37,130 nucleotides of DNA, from the NCBI GenBank assembly GCA_002405485.1, contig DHLW01000053.1:8557-45686 (forward strand), written 5' to 3'. Positions within the stretch are counted from its first letter, which is position 1. The number at the start of each line of letters is the position of its first letter. The position numbers were made by a program, and so were the translations under genes. Below the pieces are notes generated by a model. It saw only the letters and a list, made by a program, of their open reading frames with translations. It searched no databases and was not told the origin of the DNA. This DNA is from Phycisphaerales bacterium UBA4658. GTDB taxonomy: Bacteria; Planctomycetota; Phycisphaerae; Phycisphaerales; UBA1924. Shown piece by piece: positions 15,101-23,845 of the stretch.

Positions 15101-18100
15101 CTACTTGCCCACGGGCGCCCGCAGCACCACGGTCACCGATCCTGCCGTCACCGCCACCCGCCCGTCCAGGAGCGCCGTCGCCGTGGGCCTTGCCCCGAGC
15201 AGCACCGGGCGCGAGTCCACGAGCGTCGCCCCCGAGCCCGGCTGCACGTCCAGAGCGTGCAGCGAGAACATCATCAGGCCGTCTCCGGAGCGGCCCTCGG
15301 CCACGGTCTCGATGGTGACGGCGCGGCCGTCGGCCGGTCGGGGCTTGATCATGCTCGTCGCCCCGTCCATCCCATCCACCCCGACCAGTTGCCCCTCAGG
15401 GCTGAAGACCGCAAGCCCCTGCTGCGTGGCGATCGCAAAGCCAGACCCAAGCGCCCCGGACAGCGGAAACGCGTCCATCGCCGCCGTCGCCTCGACGTGC
15501 GTCCGCGGCACCTCCAGCGGCACCTGGCGCAAGCGGCCCGTCGCGATCGACGCCAGCCACATGTCGCGATTGGGATCCAGCAGCACCGCGTGGTCCCCAA
15601 AGAGCCACATCGCCGTCGCCGGCATGATCTCCGGGCTCGTGATCGTCCAGTTGGTCTGACCGCTGGCCAGATCCAGGCAGACGACGGCGGCCTCCAGGCA
15701 GGCGATCATGGCGCCGGTCTCGGCGAAGCCCACCCAGCGGACCTGACCGCCCAAGTCGCCGATGCGCTGCAGCGGACGACCCGTGCGCGCGTCGATCACC
15801 TGGATCACCGGACGCAGATCGACAACCGCGCCGTTGGCCCCGAGCACCTCGGCATCGCCGGCAATCGCCAGCGTTCCCGAGGACAAGTCGGCGTCATACA
15901 CCCGACCAACTCCGGTCCGCGACTTCCACAGCACTTCTCCGGTGTCGGTGTCGATCGCGGCGGCCCGTCCCGAACGCTGCACCACCACCAGCGTCCGATC
16001 GTCCATCGTCACGATCAGATTGGTCGGGCTGACCTCGCCCTCCATCGGCGTGGACAGCCGGTCGGCCATGATCCCCCGAACCCGGCGCATCCCCCGCTGC
16101 TCCCCTCGCTCGAAGAGCTCGCTGAACTTGGGCGTTGTCCAGCGTTCGACGAACGCCCTATCACCCGCGGCGGAGACCTTCACGATCGAGCCGTCTCCGC
16201 CGCCCAGCAGCGCGAAGTACGCCGCCTCGCTGGAGAGCTGCACCAGCTTGGCCTCGCCCCCCTCCCCGATCGCCCGTGACCACTGACGCACCAGCGGCTG
16301 ATCCGTGCCCGGGGCATCGGCGGGGGCTCCCCAGATGCTCACCGACTCGTCGTTCTCAAGCGCCAGCACGTTCACCACGTGCGGACTGCGCGCCGTGAGC
16401 AGCGGCTCCATGAGCATCCATCCCGGGATCGCCTGCGCACCCTCTGTGCGCAGAGGACCGATCCGCGGCCAACGGATCGATGCCGCCAGCTTCTCCGCCA
16501 GTTCGGCCCCGAGTTTGTCGGCGTCGAGCATCTGCCCGCCTGCGGTCAGGGCCAGATCCGGAAACCGCTGGCGAACGCCCCGGAGGATGCCGGCCGCCGC
16601 CGAGAGCTGCCGCCGAGCCCGAAGGTCAAGGATCAGCCGTCCCGCCAGATCACCCACGACCGCCGGCGGAGGTTCCGGCTGCCGCATGGAGCTGCGCAGA
16701 CCGGACTCAAGCGCCGCCGACGCGCTCTGCTCCCGCTGAGCGGCGGCGTGCATCCCGGCGATCCGCGACCACAGGCCCGGCGTGATCTGGGCCAAGGGGT
16801 ACTTTCCCGCAAGCAGTTCCAGTTGCCCGACCTCCGCCCCTTCACCCAGGGCCGAGAGCTCGCTTGCCGCCTGGGTCTCCTGCTGGGTGTACACCGCGGC
16901 TCCGTGGGCCTTGAGCAGGCCCTCGATGCGCCGTGTCGCCTCGATCTCGCCCCGAATCGACACCTGGGGCCCTCGCCAGGTTGCGCCCGCCAGCGTCGCG
17001 TCGTTGAGCACGCCCTGGTATCTGCCCACCGCGTCGGCGTGCCGCTCGTTCAGCTCGTGCAGACGGCCCGCCGCCAGCGCGTGCGCCAGCCGATCCTCCG
17101 GCTGAAAGGACAGCTCGCCCAGCAGATCCACAAGCTCGGTGAGCTGGCCTCGATCCGTGATGGCGCGCTGCGAGCCGGCCTTGGCAAGCGCCGCACCGGG
17201 CTCCAGCGCGGTCGAGAGCATGCCCTGCAGGGCCAGGATCAGCCGCTCCCGGGCCCGCCAGGTCGTGTCGTTCTGCGGCGCGACCTTCAGCGCGGCCATG
17301 GCCTGACGAACCGCGCCCGCGATCCGGTCCGGATGCCCCGCCCGATACGCCAGCTCCGCGAACGTCACCGCGGGCGACGGGTCCTTCGGGTCCGCGGCGA
17401 TGCGGGTCGTCAGCAGCCGCTCGGCAACCTCCCACACCAGGTATGAGTGCAGTCGAGCGTCGTCGGCGACCACGAGCTGGCTGTCCAGCGGGAGCATGTT
17501 GCCCGACTCATCCAGCACGAGCGTCCGCGTGGTCGCCGGGTCGCCAAGCTGGGCGATGGTCGCGCCCGTCGCCGTGGGCATGACGACCTCATCCCCGGCG
17601 ATCACCACCCGCCCTCGGATGCCGGGCTGGGGCACCGGACGAGACACGCGCATCGGCGCACGCTCAAACTCCGCGATCGGGAGCACACCCACCCGGTCAT
17701 CTCCCACAAGCACCATGGCGTCGCCGGAGCGGAGCAGGTACTTGGGCTGGACCGCGGCCAGATCGGCCATGTCGCGCTCGCCCTTGACGGCCCCGGTCCA
17801 GCGATCCAGCCGAAGCACCCGGCGCATGTCCGGCGCGATGAGCACCACGTCGTTCCCGTCGATGATCGGCCTCTGCAACTGCCACGCGCTCGGCTGCTCG
17901 CCCGAGGAGCCGGTGTCCACGGGCACCAGCCGAACCCATCGAACCCTGCCCGAGTCCACCTCGATGGCCCCGATGACCCCGAGTCGATCCCCGCGATACA
18001 CCACCCCGCTCTCGATCGCCGAGCCATCGGCGCCCATGGACTGCAGCACCCACGGCATGGAACCCGCGCTCCCCACGGGCCGGACCCAGCGCAGCTCCCC

Positions 18101-19486
18101 GGTCGCGAGATCCAGCCCGATGAGCGACAAGCTCACCAGTCGGCGATCCGGAAGGTACTTCCTCGCCGGAACCACGGCGACGCCCTCGGCGATCTGGATC
18201 GGGCCCCGGACAGTCGCCTCCTCCAGCGACTCATCCAGCGCGTCCAGCCGAACCGACCACCGCACCCGCCCGGTCGCGGTGTCCAGCCCGTGCACGCGAT
18301 CATCCCCATCGGTCCGCGAGCCCGAGTTGGCCCGCCCCGTCGCCGCCACCAGCGTGCGCCCGGAAACCGCCACCGTGCACAGATCCTCTCCGCGGGCCCC
18401 CCAGTTCACGCCCATCCCCATCATCCGACGGCGATCCCCACGCATGCCGAGGTCGCGCTGCGGCGCGTCGGCCACGCCGGGCGAGACCGTCCACCGGGGC
18501 GTCAGCGTGAACCGGTCCCAGCAACTGATCATCGTCCCGTCGGTCACATACACGCTGTCACCCGAAACGCTCGGCAGGATGAGCAACTCCCGCGCCATGG
18601 CCGGAACCTGCGCACCCTGCGGCGAGACCTGACCGCGCGGATTGAACGTCGGCGCCTCGGCCTGCATCGGGTTCGCCGTCACCGTCGCCGTCCACAGCGG
18701 CTTGGACACCATCTCCGCCGGTTGCGCCGCCAGCCCGGAGGTCAGCGGCGAAGTCGGCACGCTCGTCGCTCCCGCCGGCCACGCGAGCGGATCGATCGCC
18801 TCAGCGAGCGCTTCCCCCGCCTCCCTCGACCATGCCTGGGCCCGCTGCCGCGCCTCGGGCCTGTCCAGATACCTCGCCAGCATCCGGGCAAGCGCCGCCG
18901 CCTCGCCCGACTTGGAGCGATCCGGATGCCGCTCGATCTGCTCCAGTATGAGGTTCGCCGCCTCGAATCGGGCGTCGCCGATGGCCCGCTCGGCCCGGTT
19001 CAGAGCGCCGGCAAGCCCGCTGCGCGTCAACAGCAGCGCGGACTCCAGCTCCTCCCACGCGTTCTCGGCAACGGCCCGCTCGCCCCGCGGCCCGAGCGTC
19101 TCTCGATACAGCTCCAGCACCTTCGGATTGCCCAGCAGCACCTCGTGCACCGTCTGCCGAACGCTGATGTAGAGATTCGGGTCCGCCGGCGACTGGTGCA
19201 CGCTGTCGGCGTGGTTGTCCAGCAGCACCTGCAGCACCCGAACGGCCTCGTCGAAGTTTCCCGCCGAGATGTGCTCCCGCACCCGCACCAGCGAGTCGGT
19301 CGCAAACGGCGAGTCGTCCACGTACACCGGGTTGGCCTGATTCACCGGGTTCACGAACTGCGCATGAGCCGGAGCGAGCCCGCCGAGCAGCCCCGCAAGG
19401 CCCCCGACACACCCGCTCAGCCACATCGCCAAGACCGGCGTCACGCCGATTGTCCGACCGTTGTTCCGCCATCGCCGACGATCCAT
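15101..19486 (-). CDS. Large periplasmic TPR and PQQ-type beta-propeller repeat protein
   Basis: 1461 residues. The start is the ATG at 19486, which has a strong AAGGAG ribosome binding site; an upstream GTG/ATG-type extension lacks it. A signal peptide ends at about residue 42 (APAHA before QFVNPVNQ). Residues about 60-230 are helical and TPR-like (ISAGNFDEAVRVLQVLLDNH). About 300-690 contain PQQ-type propeller blades (VHGLDTATGRVRWSVRLDAL, LDLATGELRWVRPVG, VDSGRVRWVRLVP). A helical repeat region spans about 720-1010. A second propeller covers about 1060-1455 (IDTDTGEVLWKSRTGVGRVY, LDLASGQTNWTI). BamB-like propellers act in protein complexes or as dehydrogenase cores; no quinone-binding catalytic residues could be assigned, so a scaffold or sensor role is only an inference. 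Confidence 0.88.
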   Translation of the reverse strand: MDRRRWRNNGRTIGVTPVLAMWLSGCVGGLAGLLGGLAPAHAQFVNPVNQANPVYVDDSPFATDSLVRVREHISAGNFDEAVRVLQVLLDNHADSVHQSPADPNLYISVRQTVHEVLLGNPKVLELYRETLGPRGERAVAENAWEELESALLLTRSGLAGALNRAERAIGDARFEAANLILEQIERHPDRSKSGEAAALARMLARYLDRPEARQRAQAWSREAGEALAEAIDPLAWPAGATSVPTSPLTSGLAAQPAEMVSKPLWTATVTANPMQAEAPTFNPRGQVSPQGAQVPAMARELLILPSVSGDSVYVTDGTMISCWDRFTLTPRWTVSPGVADAPQRDLGMRGDRRRMMGMGVNWGARGEDLCTVAVSGRTLVAATGRANSGSRTDGDDRVHGLDTATGRVRWSVRLDALDESLEEATVRGPIQIAEGVAVVPARKYLPDRRLVSLSLIGLDLATGELRWVRPVGSAGSMPWVLQSMGADGSAIESGVVYRGDRLGVIGAIEVDSGRVRWVRLVPVDTGSSGEQPSAWQLQRPIIDGNDVVLIAPDMRRVLRLDRWTGAVKGERDMADLAAVQPKYLLRSGDAMVLVGDDRVGVLPIAEFERAPMRVSRPVPQPGIRGRVVIAGDEVVMPTATGATIAQLGDPATTRTLVLDESGNMLPLDSQLVVADDARLHSYLVWEVAERLLTTRIAADPKDPSPAVTFAELAYRAGHPDRIAGAVRQAMAALKVAPQNDTTWRARERLILALQGMLSTALEPGAALAKAGSQRAITDRGQLTELVDLLGELSFQPEDRLAHALAAGRLHELNERHADAVGRYQGVLNDATLAGATWRGPQVSIRGEIEATRRIEGLLKAHGAAVYTQQETQAASELSALGEGAEVGQLELLAGKYPLAQITPGLWSRIAGMHAAAQREQSASAALESGLRSSMRQPEPPPAVVGDLAGRLILDLRARRQLSAAAGILRGVRQRFPDLALTAGGQMLDADKLGAELAEKLAASIRWPRIGPLRTEGAQAIPGWMLMEPLLTARSPHVVNVLALENDESVSIWGAPADAPGTDQPLVRQWSRAIGEGGEAKLVQLSSEAAYFALLGGGDGSIVKVSAAGDRAFVERWTTPKFSELFERGEQRGMRRVRGIMADRLSTPMEGEVSPTNLIVTMDDRTLVVVQRSGRAAAIDTDTGEVLWKSRTGVGRVYDADLSSGTLAIAGDAEVLGANGAVVDLRPVIQVIDARTGRPLQRIGDLGGQVRWVGFAETGAMIACLEAAVVCLDLASGQTNWTITSPEIMPATAMWLFGDHAVLLDPNRDMWLASIATGRLRQVPLEVPRTHVEATAAMDAFPLSGALGSGFAIATQQGLAVFSPEGQLVGVDGMDGATSMIKPRPADGRAVTIETVAEGRSGDGLMMFSLHALDVQPGSGATLVDSRPVLLGARPTATALLDGRVAVTAGSVTVVLRAPVGK

Positions 19487-19663
19487 GCTGGCTCCTTGCG
19501 GCGGCAAACCCCCTACCGGCGTCACAGCCGACCCAGTCCAAGTTTATGGGGACCCCGCCTCAGGGTTCGACCCCTCCCCCAACATCAGTTGGACCCCTTC
19601 ATGACCGATGCCCACATCCTTGGCGCTGGGCCGTTGCGGTCCTGTCGCAAGGAGGCCGTCGGC

Positions 19664-20134
19664 ATGCCCACCACCGCGCGTCCCACCGCTGCTGCCGCGT
19701 CTTCGCCCGTTCCGGGCCTTTCGCTGGGCCTGAGCCACGAGCCGACGTCGCAGGAACGGCGCAGGGCGCTGCGGGTGTACACCCTCATGGCGGCGATCGT
19801 CCTCATGAGCGCCGCCGACTTGTACATGACGCTGACCCACCTCAGCGGCGTGGGCATGGGCGAGGCCAATCCGATCGCCCGCTGGGTCATGAGCTACGGC
19901 TCGCCCTGGCTGCTGGGCGTCTGGAAGTTCGGGTGCATCGGGCTGGCCTGCCTCATCTTCACGATCGCACGGTATCGCCGGAGCGGCGAGATCGCCTGCT
20001 GGACCTGCCTGGCCGTGCTGACCGCCCTGACCGTGCACTGGATCGCCTATTCCGCCGAGGCCAGCACCCTCACCCCGCAGATGCACATCATCGCCAGCGG
20101 CGAAGCGGCCAACTGGGTCCGCATGGGCGAGTGA
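19664..20134 (+). CDS. Small integral membrane protein, DUF5658-like
   Basis: 156 residues. The start at 19664 is chosen because AAGGAGG sits 8 bases before it; an in-frame ATG at 19601 has none. After a Pro/Ala-rich cytoplasmic tail come three membrane segments: about 38-58 (YTLMAAIVLMSAADLYMTL), 80-102 (SPWLLGVWKFGCIGLACLIF) and 108-130. The pattern AADLYMTLTHLSGVGMGEANP, with Asp in the first span and Glu-x-Asn-Pro after it, resembles DUF5658 proteins, whose function is not known. It is transcribed divergently from the TPR/PQQ gene. Confidence 0.8.
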   Translation: MPTTARPTAAAASSPVPGLSLGLSHEPTSQERRRALRVYTLMAAIVLMSAADLYMTLTHLSGVGMGEANPIARWVMSYGSPWLLGVWKFGCIGLACLIFTIARYRRSGEIACWTCLAVLTALTVHWIAYSAEASTLTPQMHIIASGEAANWVRMGE

Positions 20135-20166
20135 GCCCCGGCCTCGGCACCCGCCAACGGGCCCGC

Positions 20167-20194
20167 TTGCCTGAACCCCGGCGTCTGGTACGCT
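20167..20194 (+). promoter_or_regulatory. Candidate promoter (TTGCCT-16-TACGCT), leaderless start
   Basis: TTGCCT (20167-20172) and TACGCT (20189-20194) are spaced 16 bases apart. The ATG of the lipoprotein gene follows 7 bases after the second box. There is no Shine-Dalgarno sequence. Match quality is moderate (4 of 6 and 3 of 6), but the position repeats that seen at other genes here. Confidence 0.35.
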
Positions 20195-20201
20195 TGATCG
20201 G

Positions 20202-20705
20202 ATGATGCACCGATCTCTCCACGCCCCTGCGCTGCTCGCGGCGTCATGCTTCCTCTCGATCGCCCTTGCAGGGTGCACCACCTATCGCGAGCCGGTGCTC
20301 AGCGTGGCTTCGGCCCGGGCGACCGAGCGCACTCCCGATGGCACCGCAGTGGCGTTCACCATCGACGCCCAGAACACCAACGACGAACCCCTCCCGCTCC
20401 GCGAGGTCGAGTATCGGCTGGACATCGACGGCCGGCAGGTCTTCTCGGGCACACGCTCCGCAGAGGCCACGCTGCGGCGCCGCGGCACCCAGCAGTTCCA
20501 GCTTCCGGCCAGCATCCAAGGCCAGGGCCAGGACGCGCCGGTCGGTCCTTCGAGGTACGTGCTCTCGGGCGTGCTGTACTACATCACGCCGGGCCAGCTT
20601 GCCGAGACGCTGTTTGACGCGGGTGTGCGCAAGCCGAGCGTGAGCTTCCGGTTTGAGGGCGAGGTGGATCTCAGCGGCGGTGCGTTCACGAACACCGTTC
20701 CTTGA
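20202..20705 (+). CDS. LEA14/WHy-domain-like lipoprotein
   Basis: 167 residues. The N-terminal signal ends with the lipobox LAGC (Cys25), so it is a predicted lipoprotein. The mature part has the beta-sandwich pattern of bacterial LEA type 2/WHy proteins: VAFTIDAQNTNDEPLPLREV with the typical NxNxxPL feature, then VEYRLDIDGRQVFSG, and VSFRFEGEVDL near the end. Known members are stress-associated envelope proteins; the function here is not shown. The start is ATG-ATG at 20202. The stop overlaps a TTG that could start the next gene. Confidence 0.82.
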   Translation: MMHRSLHAPALLAASCFLSIALAGCTTYREPVLSVASARATERTPDGTAVAFTIDAQNTNDEPLPLREVEYRLDIDGRQVFSGTRSAEATLRRRGTQQFQLPASIQGQGQDAPVGPSRYVLSGVLYYITPGQLAETLFDAGVRKPSVSFRFEGEVDLSGGAFTNTVP

Positions 20706-21469
20706 ATCGATCAAGCGCGTCCGTCCAGCGGTCCGATATCCGAATCGTGACGGGTCGCACCACCGAAGCCGCCGCCGACTCCTTGTCAGACGCCGCCACC
20801 CTCCGTGCCCGGCTGGCTGAGGCACGTTCGGCGATCTATCGAACGGGCGTTGCGCCCGGAAGCAACGGAACGACCGTCCGAGCCTGGCCAGTGGGCGTGA
20901 CCGAAGAACGCGGGCTCGCGCTCGCTCGCGTGGCCAAGACGCACGGAGCGCGTCGTTGCATCGAAACGGGGTTCGCTCTGGGCTTGTCGGCATCGTTCCT
21001 GCTCGAGTCCTGCCTCGAGAACCTCCACGACGCCGACACGCACGGGCCGCTCGTCACGTCGATCGATCCCTTCGAAGACGCCGCGTGGAAGAACAGCGGC
21101 GTGCTGCATCTGAGATCCGCGGGCGTCGGCCACCTGCATCGCCTCATCCAGCAGCCATCGGAGTACACGCTGCCCGAGCTCATTCAGGCGGGCGAACGAT
21201 TCGACCTGGCGTTCGTCGACGGCGATCACCGATTCGAACATGTCGCCCTGGACATCTTCTACCTTCGGCGCCTCGTTGGACCGGAGAGGATCATCGTGGT
21301 CGATGACATGTGGATGGCGTCGGTACGCAAGGCCGTCGCCTTCTACCTCTCCGCTGGCCTCTGCGAACTGGAGCCGTCCGCACCCGACCCGCGCTCCGCG
21401 AAGTTCGCAGTCCTCAGGGTCGTCGCCAAGGGCGACACCCGCGAGTGGGATCACTTCGCCGACTTCTAG
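20702..21469 (+). CDS. Class I SAM-dependent methyltransferase
   Basis: 255 residues if the TTG at 20702 (TTGA overlap with the preceding stop) is used; GTG at 20747 would give 240 and is equally possible. The Rossmann-type core shows motif I as CIETGFALGLSASFLLESC, then LVTSIDPFED, and the motif FDLAFVDGDHRFEHVALDIF with the acidic SAM/metal loop, followed by RIIVVDDMW. This is the Methyltransf_24 pattern found in O-methyltransferases acting on small molecules or sugars. The substrate cannot be inferred. It probably follows the lipoprotein gene in one transcript. Confidence 0.88.
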   Translation: MNRSSASVQRSDIRIVTGRTTEAAADSLSDAATLRARLAEARSAIYRTGVAPGSNGTTVRAWPVGVTEERGLALARVAKTHGARRCIETGFALGLSASFLLESCLENLHDADTHGPLVTSIDPFEDAAWKNSGVLHLRSAGVGHLHRLIQQPSEYTLPELIQAGERFDLAFVDGDHRFEHVALDIFYLRRLVGPERIIVVDDMWMASVRKAVAFYLSAGLCELEPSAPDPRSAKFAVLRVVAKGDTREWDHFADF

Positions 21470-21475
21470 CCGCAC

Positions 21476-21494
21476 GCGTGCACGCAGAGCACGC
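21476..21494. terminator. Weak hairpin between convergent genes
   Basis: GCGTGC (21476-21481) pairs with GCACGC (21489-21494) in the 55-base gap between the methyltransferase and Nif3-family genes. No T-tract follows on either strand. It could stop transcription from both sides, but may be chance in GC-rich DNA. Confidence 0.25.
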
Positions 21495-21524
21495 GCTCAC
21501 GCGTCGCCAGAGACTCATCCGCGG

Positions 21525-22706
21525 CTACACCCGCATCAGCGGGTCCACGTCCGCGGCACTCACCGCAAACCGGACTCCGGGCATCAAGCCCCCGAGCACG
21601 CCCGCCAGCCGAGGCAGATACCCGCGCTCCGTCGGCGTGTGCCCTCCGAGAATGATGCTCAGCCCGCGCGACAGCGCCGCGTTCACCTCGTGGTGCTTCA
21701 TCTCGCCCGTGACGAGCACCTGGCAAGAGTCGTTCACCGCGGCGTCGACCAGTTCCGCGCCCGCGCCGGGGACCACGGCGATGCGCTGCACCTTGACCCC
21801 CGCGTCCCCACCCGCCGCGGCCACGTCCACACCGCCCACGCCGATGTGGGCCTTGAGCCGCTGGGCGACCTCGCGCAGCGGAACCTCGTGATCGAGGGTG
21901 ACTCGCCGGCCCGAGCCCGTGCCGCGCTCCGGCTTGGGCTCCAGCGGATACACGTCGATCGCCGGTTCCTCGTACGGATGCAGCTCACCCAGCGTGGCCA
22001 GCGCCAGCGCCAGCGCTCGACGAGAGCAGACCATCTCCAGCCGAACCTCCTGGACGGTCTGCAACTCCCCGGCCTTGCCCACCGCCGGATTCGACGCGGC
22101 GTTGCCCCGGAACGTGCCATGACCCGGAATCGCGAAGGAGCAGACCTCGTAGTTCCCGATGATGCCGGCCCCCGCGCTGGCCAGCGCGCCGCGAACCCGC
22201 TCCACCGCGTCGTGCGGGACGAACGTCACGACTTTCAACTGCTCCGTCGCTCGCGGCGAGGCCGCCGGCCGCAGCGCCCGCCGATCGCCACCGCCGCGCA
22301 GCACCTCGCCCGGCTTGACGCCCCTGGCCCCGGCAGGGTCCAGCAGTCCGTCGGCCAGCCAGTCGGTCATCCCGCCGGGGGTGGCGTCCAGCGCGGTGTG
22401 CGGCGAATAGACCGCGATGCCTCGCTCGATGAGCTTCAGCGCCACCCGCTGCGCCACGCTCGAACCCGGCCCGTCCGTGATCCGCTTGATCGGCTGGAAG
22501 ATCGGCGGGTGATACGCCACGATCGCCCCCGCGCCCATCGCTATCGCCTCATCCGCGACTCGCTCGGTCAGGTCGATCGTCAGCAGCACCCGACCCTGCA
22601 ACGACCCCTGGTGTGAGCCCAGCAGCAGCCCCACGTTGTCCCAGCTTTCGGCCAGATGAAGCGGAGCAAAGCGTTCGATCGCGACGATCAGGTCCTGAAC
22701 GGTCAT
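21525..22706 (-). CDS. Nif3-family dinuclear metal-center protein (YbgI/YqfO type)
   Basis: 393 residues. The family forms hexameric rings with two metal ions per subunit; its cellular role is unsettled and the label GTP cyclohydrolase 1 type 2 homologue is tentative. Metal ligands are visible: His66 in AYHPPIF, His103 and Asp107 in SPHTALDATPGGMTDWL, His356 and Glu360 in GGHTPTERG. The usual second His of the first motif is Tyr here. A central insertion (about 155-260), starting LKVVTFVPHDAVERVRGAL and ending with LHPYEEPAIDVYPLEP, is the PII/CutA-like domain of YqfO-type members. The ATG at 22706 aligns with family N-termini. It is divergent from ispE, with about 50 bases between. Confidence 0.93.
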   Translation of the reverse strand: MTVQDLIVAIERFAPLHLAESWDNVGLLLGSHQGSLQGRVLLTIDLTERVADEAIAMGAGAIVAYHPPIFQPIKRITDGPGSSVAQRVALKLIERGIAVYSPHTALDATPGGMTDWLADGLLDPAGARGVKPGEVLRGGGDRRALRPAASPRATEQLKVVTFVPHDAVERVRGALASAGAGIIGNYEVCSFAIPGHGTFRGNAASNPAVGKAGELQTVQEVRLEMVCSRRALALALATLGELHPYEEPAIDVYPLEPKPERGTGSGRRVTLDHEVPLREVAQRLKAHIGVGGVDVAAAGGDAGVKVQRIAVVPGAGAELVDAAVNDSCQVLVTGEMKHHEVNAALSRGLSIILGGHTPTERGYLPRLAGVLGGLMPGVRFAVSAADVDPLMRV

Positions 22707-22757
22707 GCTCGATTGTTGCACCCCGCCGGCCCAGCCGCAGCCGAGCGCCCGGAACCC

Positions 22758-23732
22758 ATGCCCTCGCCCGTACCATGCCCGGTGACCATCTCGCTCACCG
22801 TTTCCTGCTGCGCCAAGATCAACCTCAGCCTCGCTGTCGGTCCTCCTGAGCCGCAGACCAGCGACAAGCCCGGATTCCATCGCATCGCATCGTGGTTCGT
22901 CGGCGTCGATCTGTGCGACGAGATCGTCCTCCGACGGCGACCCTCCGGGCCGAGCACGCATCAGGTGCTCTGGGCCCCCGACGCCCCGCGCCAGACGCCC
23001 GTGGACTGGCCGATCGACAAGGACCTCGGCGTGCGTGCCCATCGCCTGCTCGAGCACGCCGCCAGTCGCGATCTGCCCGTGGACATGCTCATCCGCAAGC
23101 GCATTCCCGTCGGGGGTGGGCTCGGGGGCGGGTCGGCCGACGCCGCCGGCGTCTTGCTTGGGCTCTGCAGGATCTTCGATATTGGCATGTCCCCCGCCGA
23201 CCTCCGCCGCCTCGCCGAGCGCCTCGGAAGCGACGTCGCGTTCTTCATCGACGATGTCGACCCCCGGCCGTCCCAGCAACCCGAGGACACGCTCGCCCTC
23301 GCGCCGCGCCCGGCCTTTGTCAGCGGTTTCGGCGAGCGTCTGCAGCGACTCTCGCCCCGCGCTCCGGCCACTGGCACCGTCGTGCTGCTCATCATCCCCG
23401 AGTTCGGCTGTCCCACGGGCCCGGTCTACAAGGCCTTTGACGCGCGGCCGACGCGCCACGTCGATGAGGACCGCGTGCGCTCGCTCATCGCCGAGGCCGC
23501 AGGCACTGGCCGGGTCGATTCGATCCGCCTCTTCAACGACCTTGCCGCCCCCGCCGGGGTCGTGCAGCCCGCGCTCGAATCCACGCTTGGTTCCATCCGC
23601 GCCGCGCTCGGACCGGAGACTCCGGTGCACGTCACCGGCTCGGGCTCGACCATGTTCGCGCTGGCCCCCGCAGAGGCGGGGGTACGGCTGCGGGACCTGC
23701 CGGTGCGCGTCGTTTCCTGCCGAACAATCTGA
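22758..23732 (+). CDS. ispE: 4-(cytidine 5'-diphospho)-2-C-methyl-D-erythritol kinase
   Basis: 324 residues. A GHMP kinase that phosphorylates CDP-methylerythritol in the MEP route to isoprenoid precursors (cytoplasm). Seen here are the N-terminal AKINLSLAV with Lys20, the ATP-binding loop PVGGGLGGGSADAAG (117-131), Asp159 in GSDVAFF as the catalytic base, and the third motif GSGSTMFALA near the C-terminus. The start is uncertain. ATG at 22758 is used here, but GTG at 22782 would give a more typical N-terminus and has TACCAT 5 bases upstream, compatible with a leaderless mRNA. No Shine-Dalgarno sequence precedes either. Confidence 0.92.
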   Translation: MPSPVPCPVTISLTVSCCAKINLSLAVGPPEPQTSDKPGFHRIASWFVGVDLCDEIVLRRRPSGPSTHQVLWAPDAPRQTPVDWPIDKDLGVRAHRLLEHAASRDLPVDMLIRKRIPVGGGLGGGSADAAGVLLGLCRIFDIGMSPADLRRLAERLGSDVAFFIDDVDPRPSQQPEDTLALAPRPAFVSGFGERLQRLSPRAPATGTVVLLIIPEFGCPTGPVYKAFDARPTRHVDEDRVRSLIAEAAGTGRVDSIRLFNDLAAPAGVVQPALESTLGSIRAALGPETPVHVTGSGSTMFALAPAEAGVRLRDLPVRVVSCRTI

Positions 23733-23786
23733 TCATCGGCTCCAAAGCCCCACCGCCGTTTCACAAGCCGCCGGTCACGGAAAAGA

Positions 23787-23816
23787 ACAGGCCCCGTCCG
23801 AATGGACGGGGCCTGT
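23787..23816 (-). terminator. Intrinsic terminator between ispE and the Cys-rich dockerin gene
   Basis: A perfect 13-bp inverted repeat, ACAGGCCCCGTCC (23787-23799), loop GAAT, GGACGGGGCCTGT (23804-23816). Read on the minus strand it is followed by TCTTTTCC, so it fits a Rho-independent terminator for the gene ending at 23846. On the plus strand only GTGTGTG follows, but the strong stem could also help end ispE transcripts. Confidence 0.8.
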
Positions 23817-23845
23817 GTGTGTAGACGTGCTGATCGGTCGTCGGC

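Noticed and set aside
19563..19576. T-loop-like GGTTCGACCCC suggesting a tRNA
   Set aside because: No acceptor, D or anticodon stems can be built around it.
17447..19663. Very long plus-strand open frame ahead of the small membrane protein
   Set aside because: It is the antisense shadow of the TPR/PQQ gene. The translation is rich in Arg, His and Pro, and a strong ribosome binding site marks the real start at 19664.
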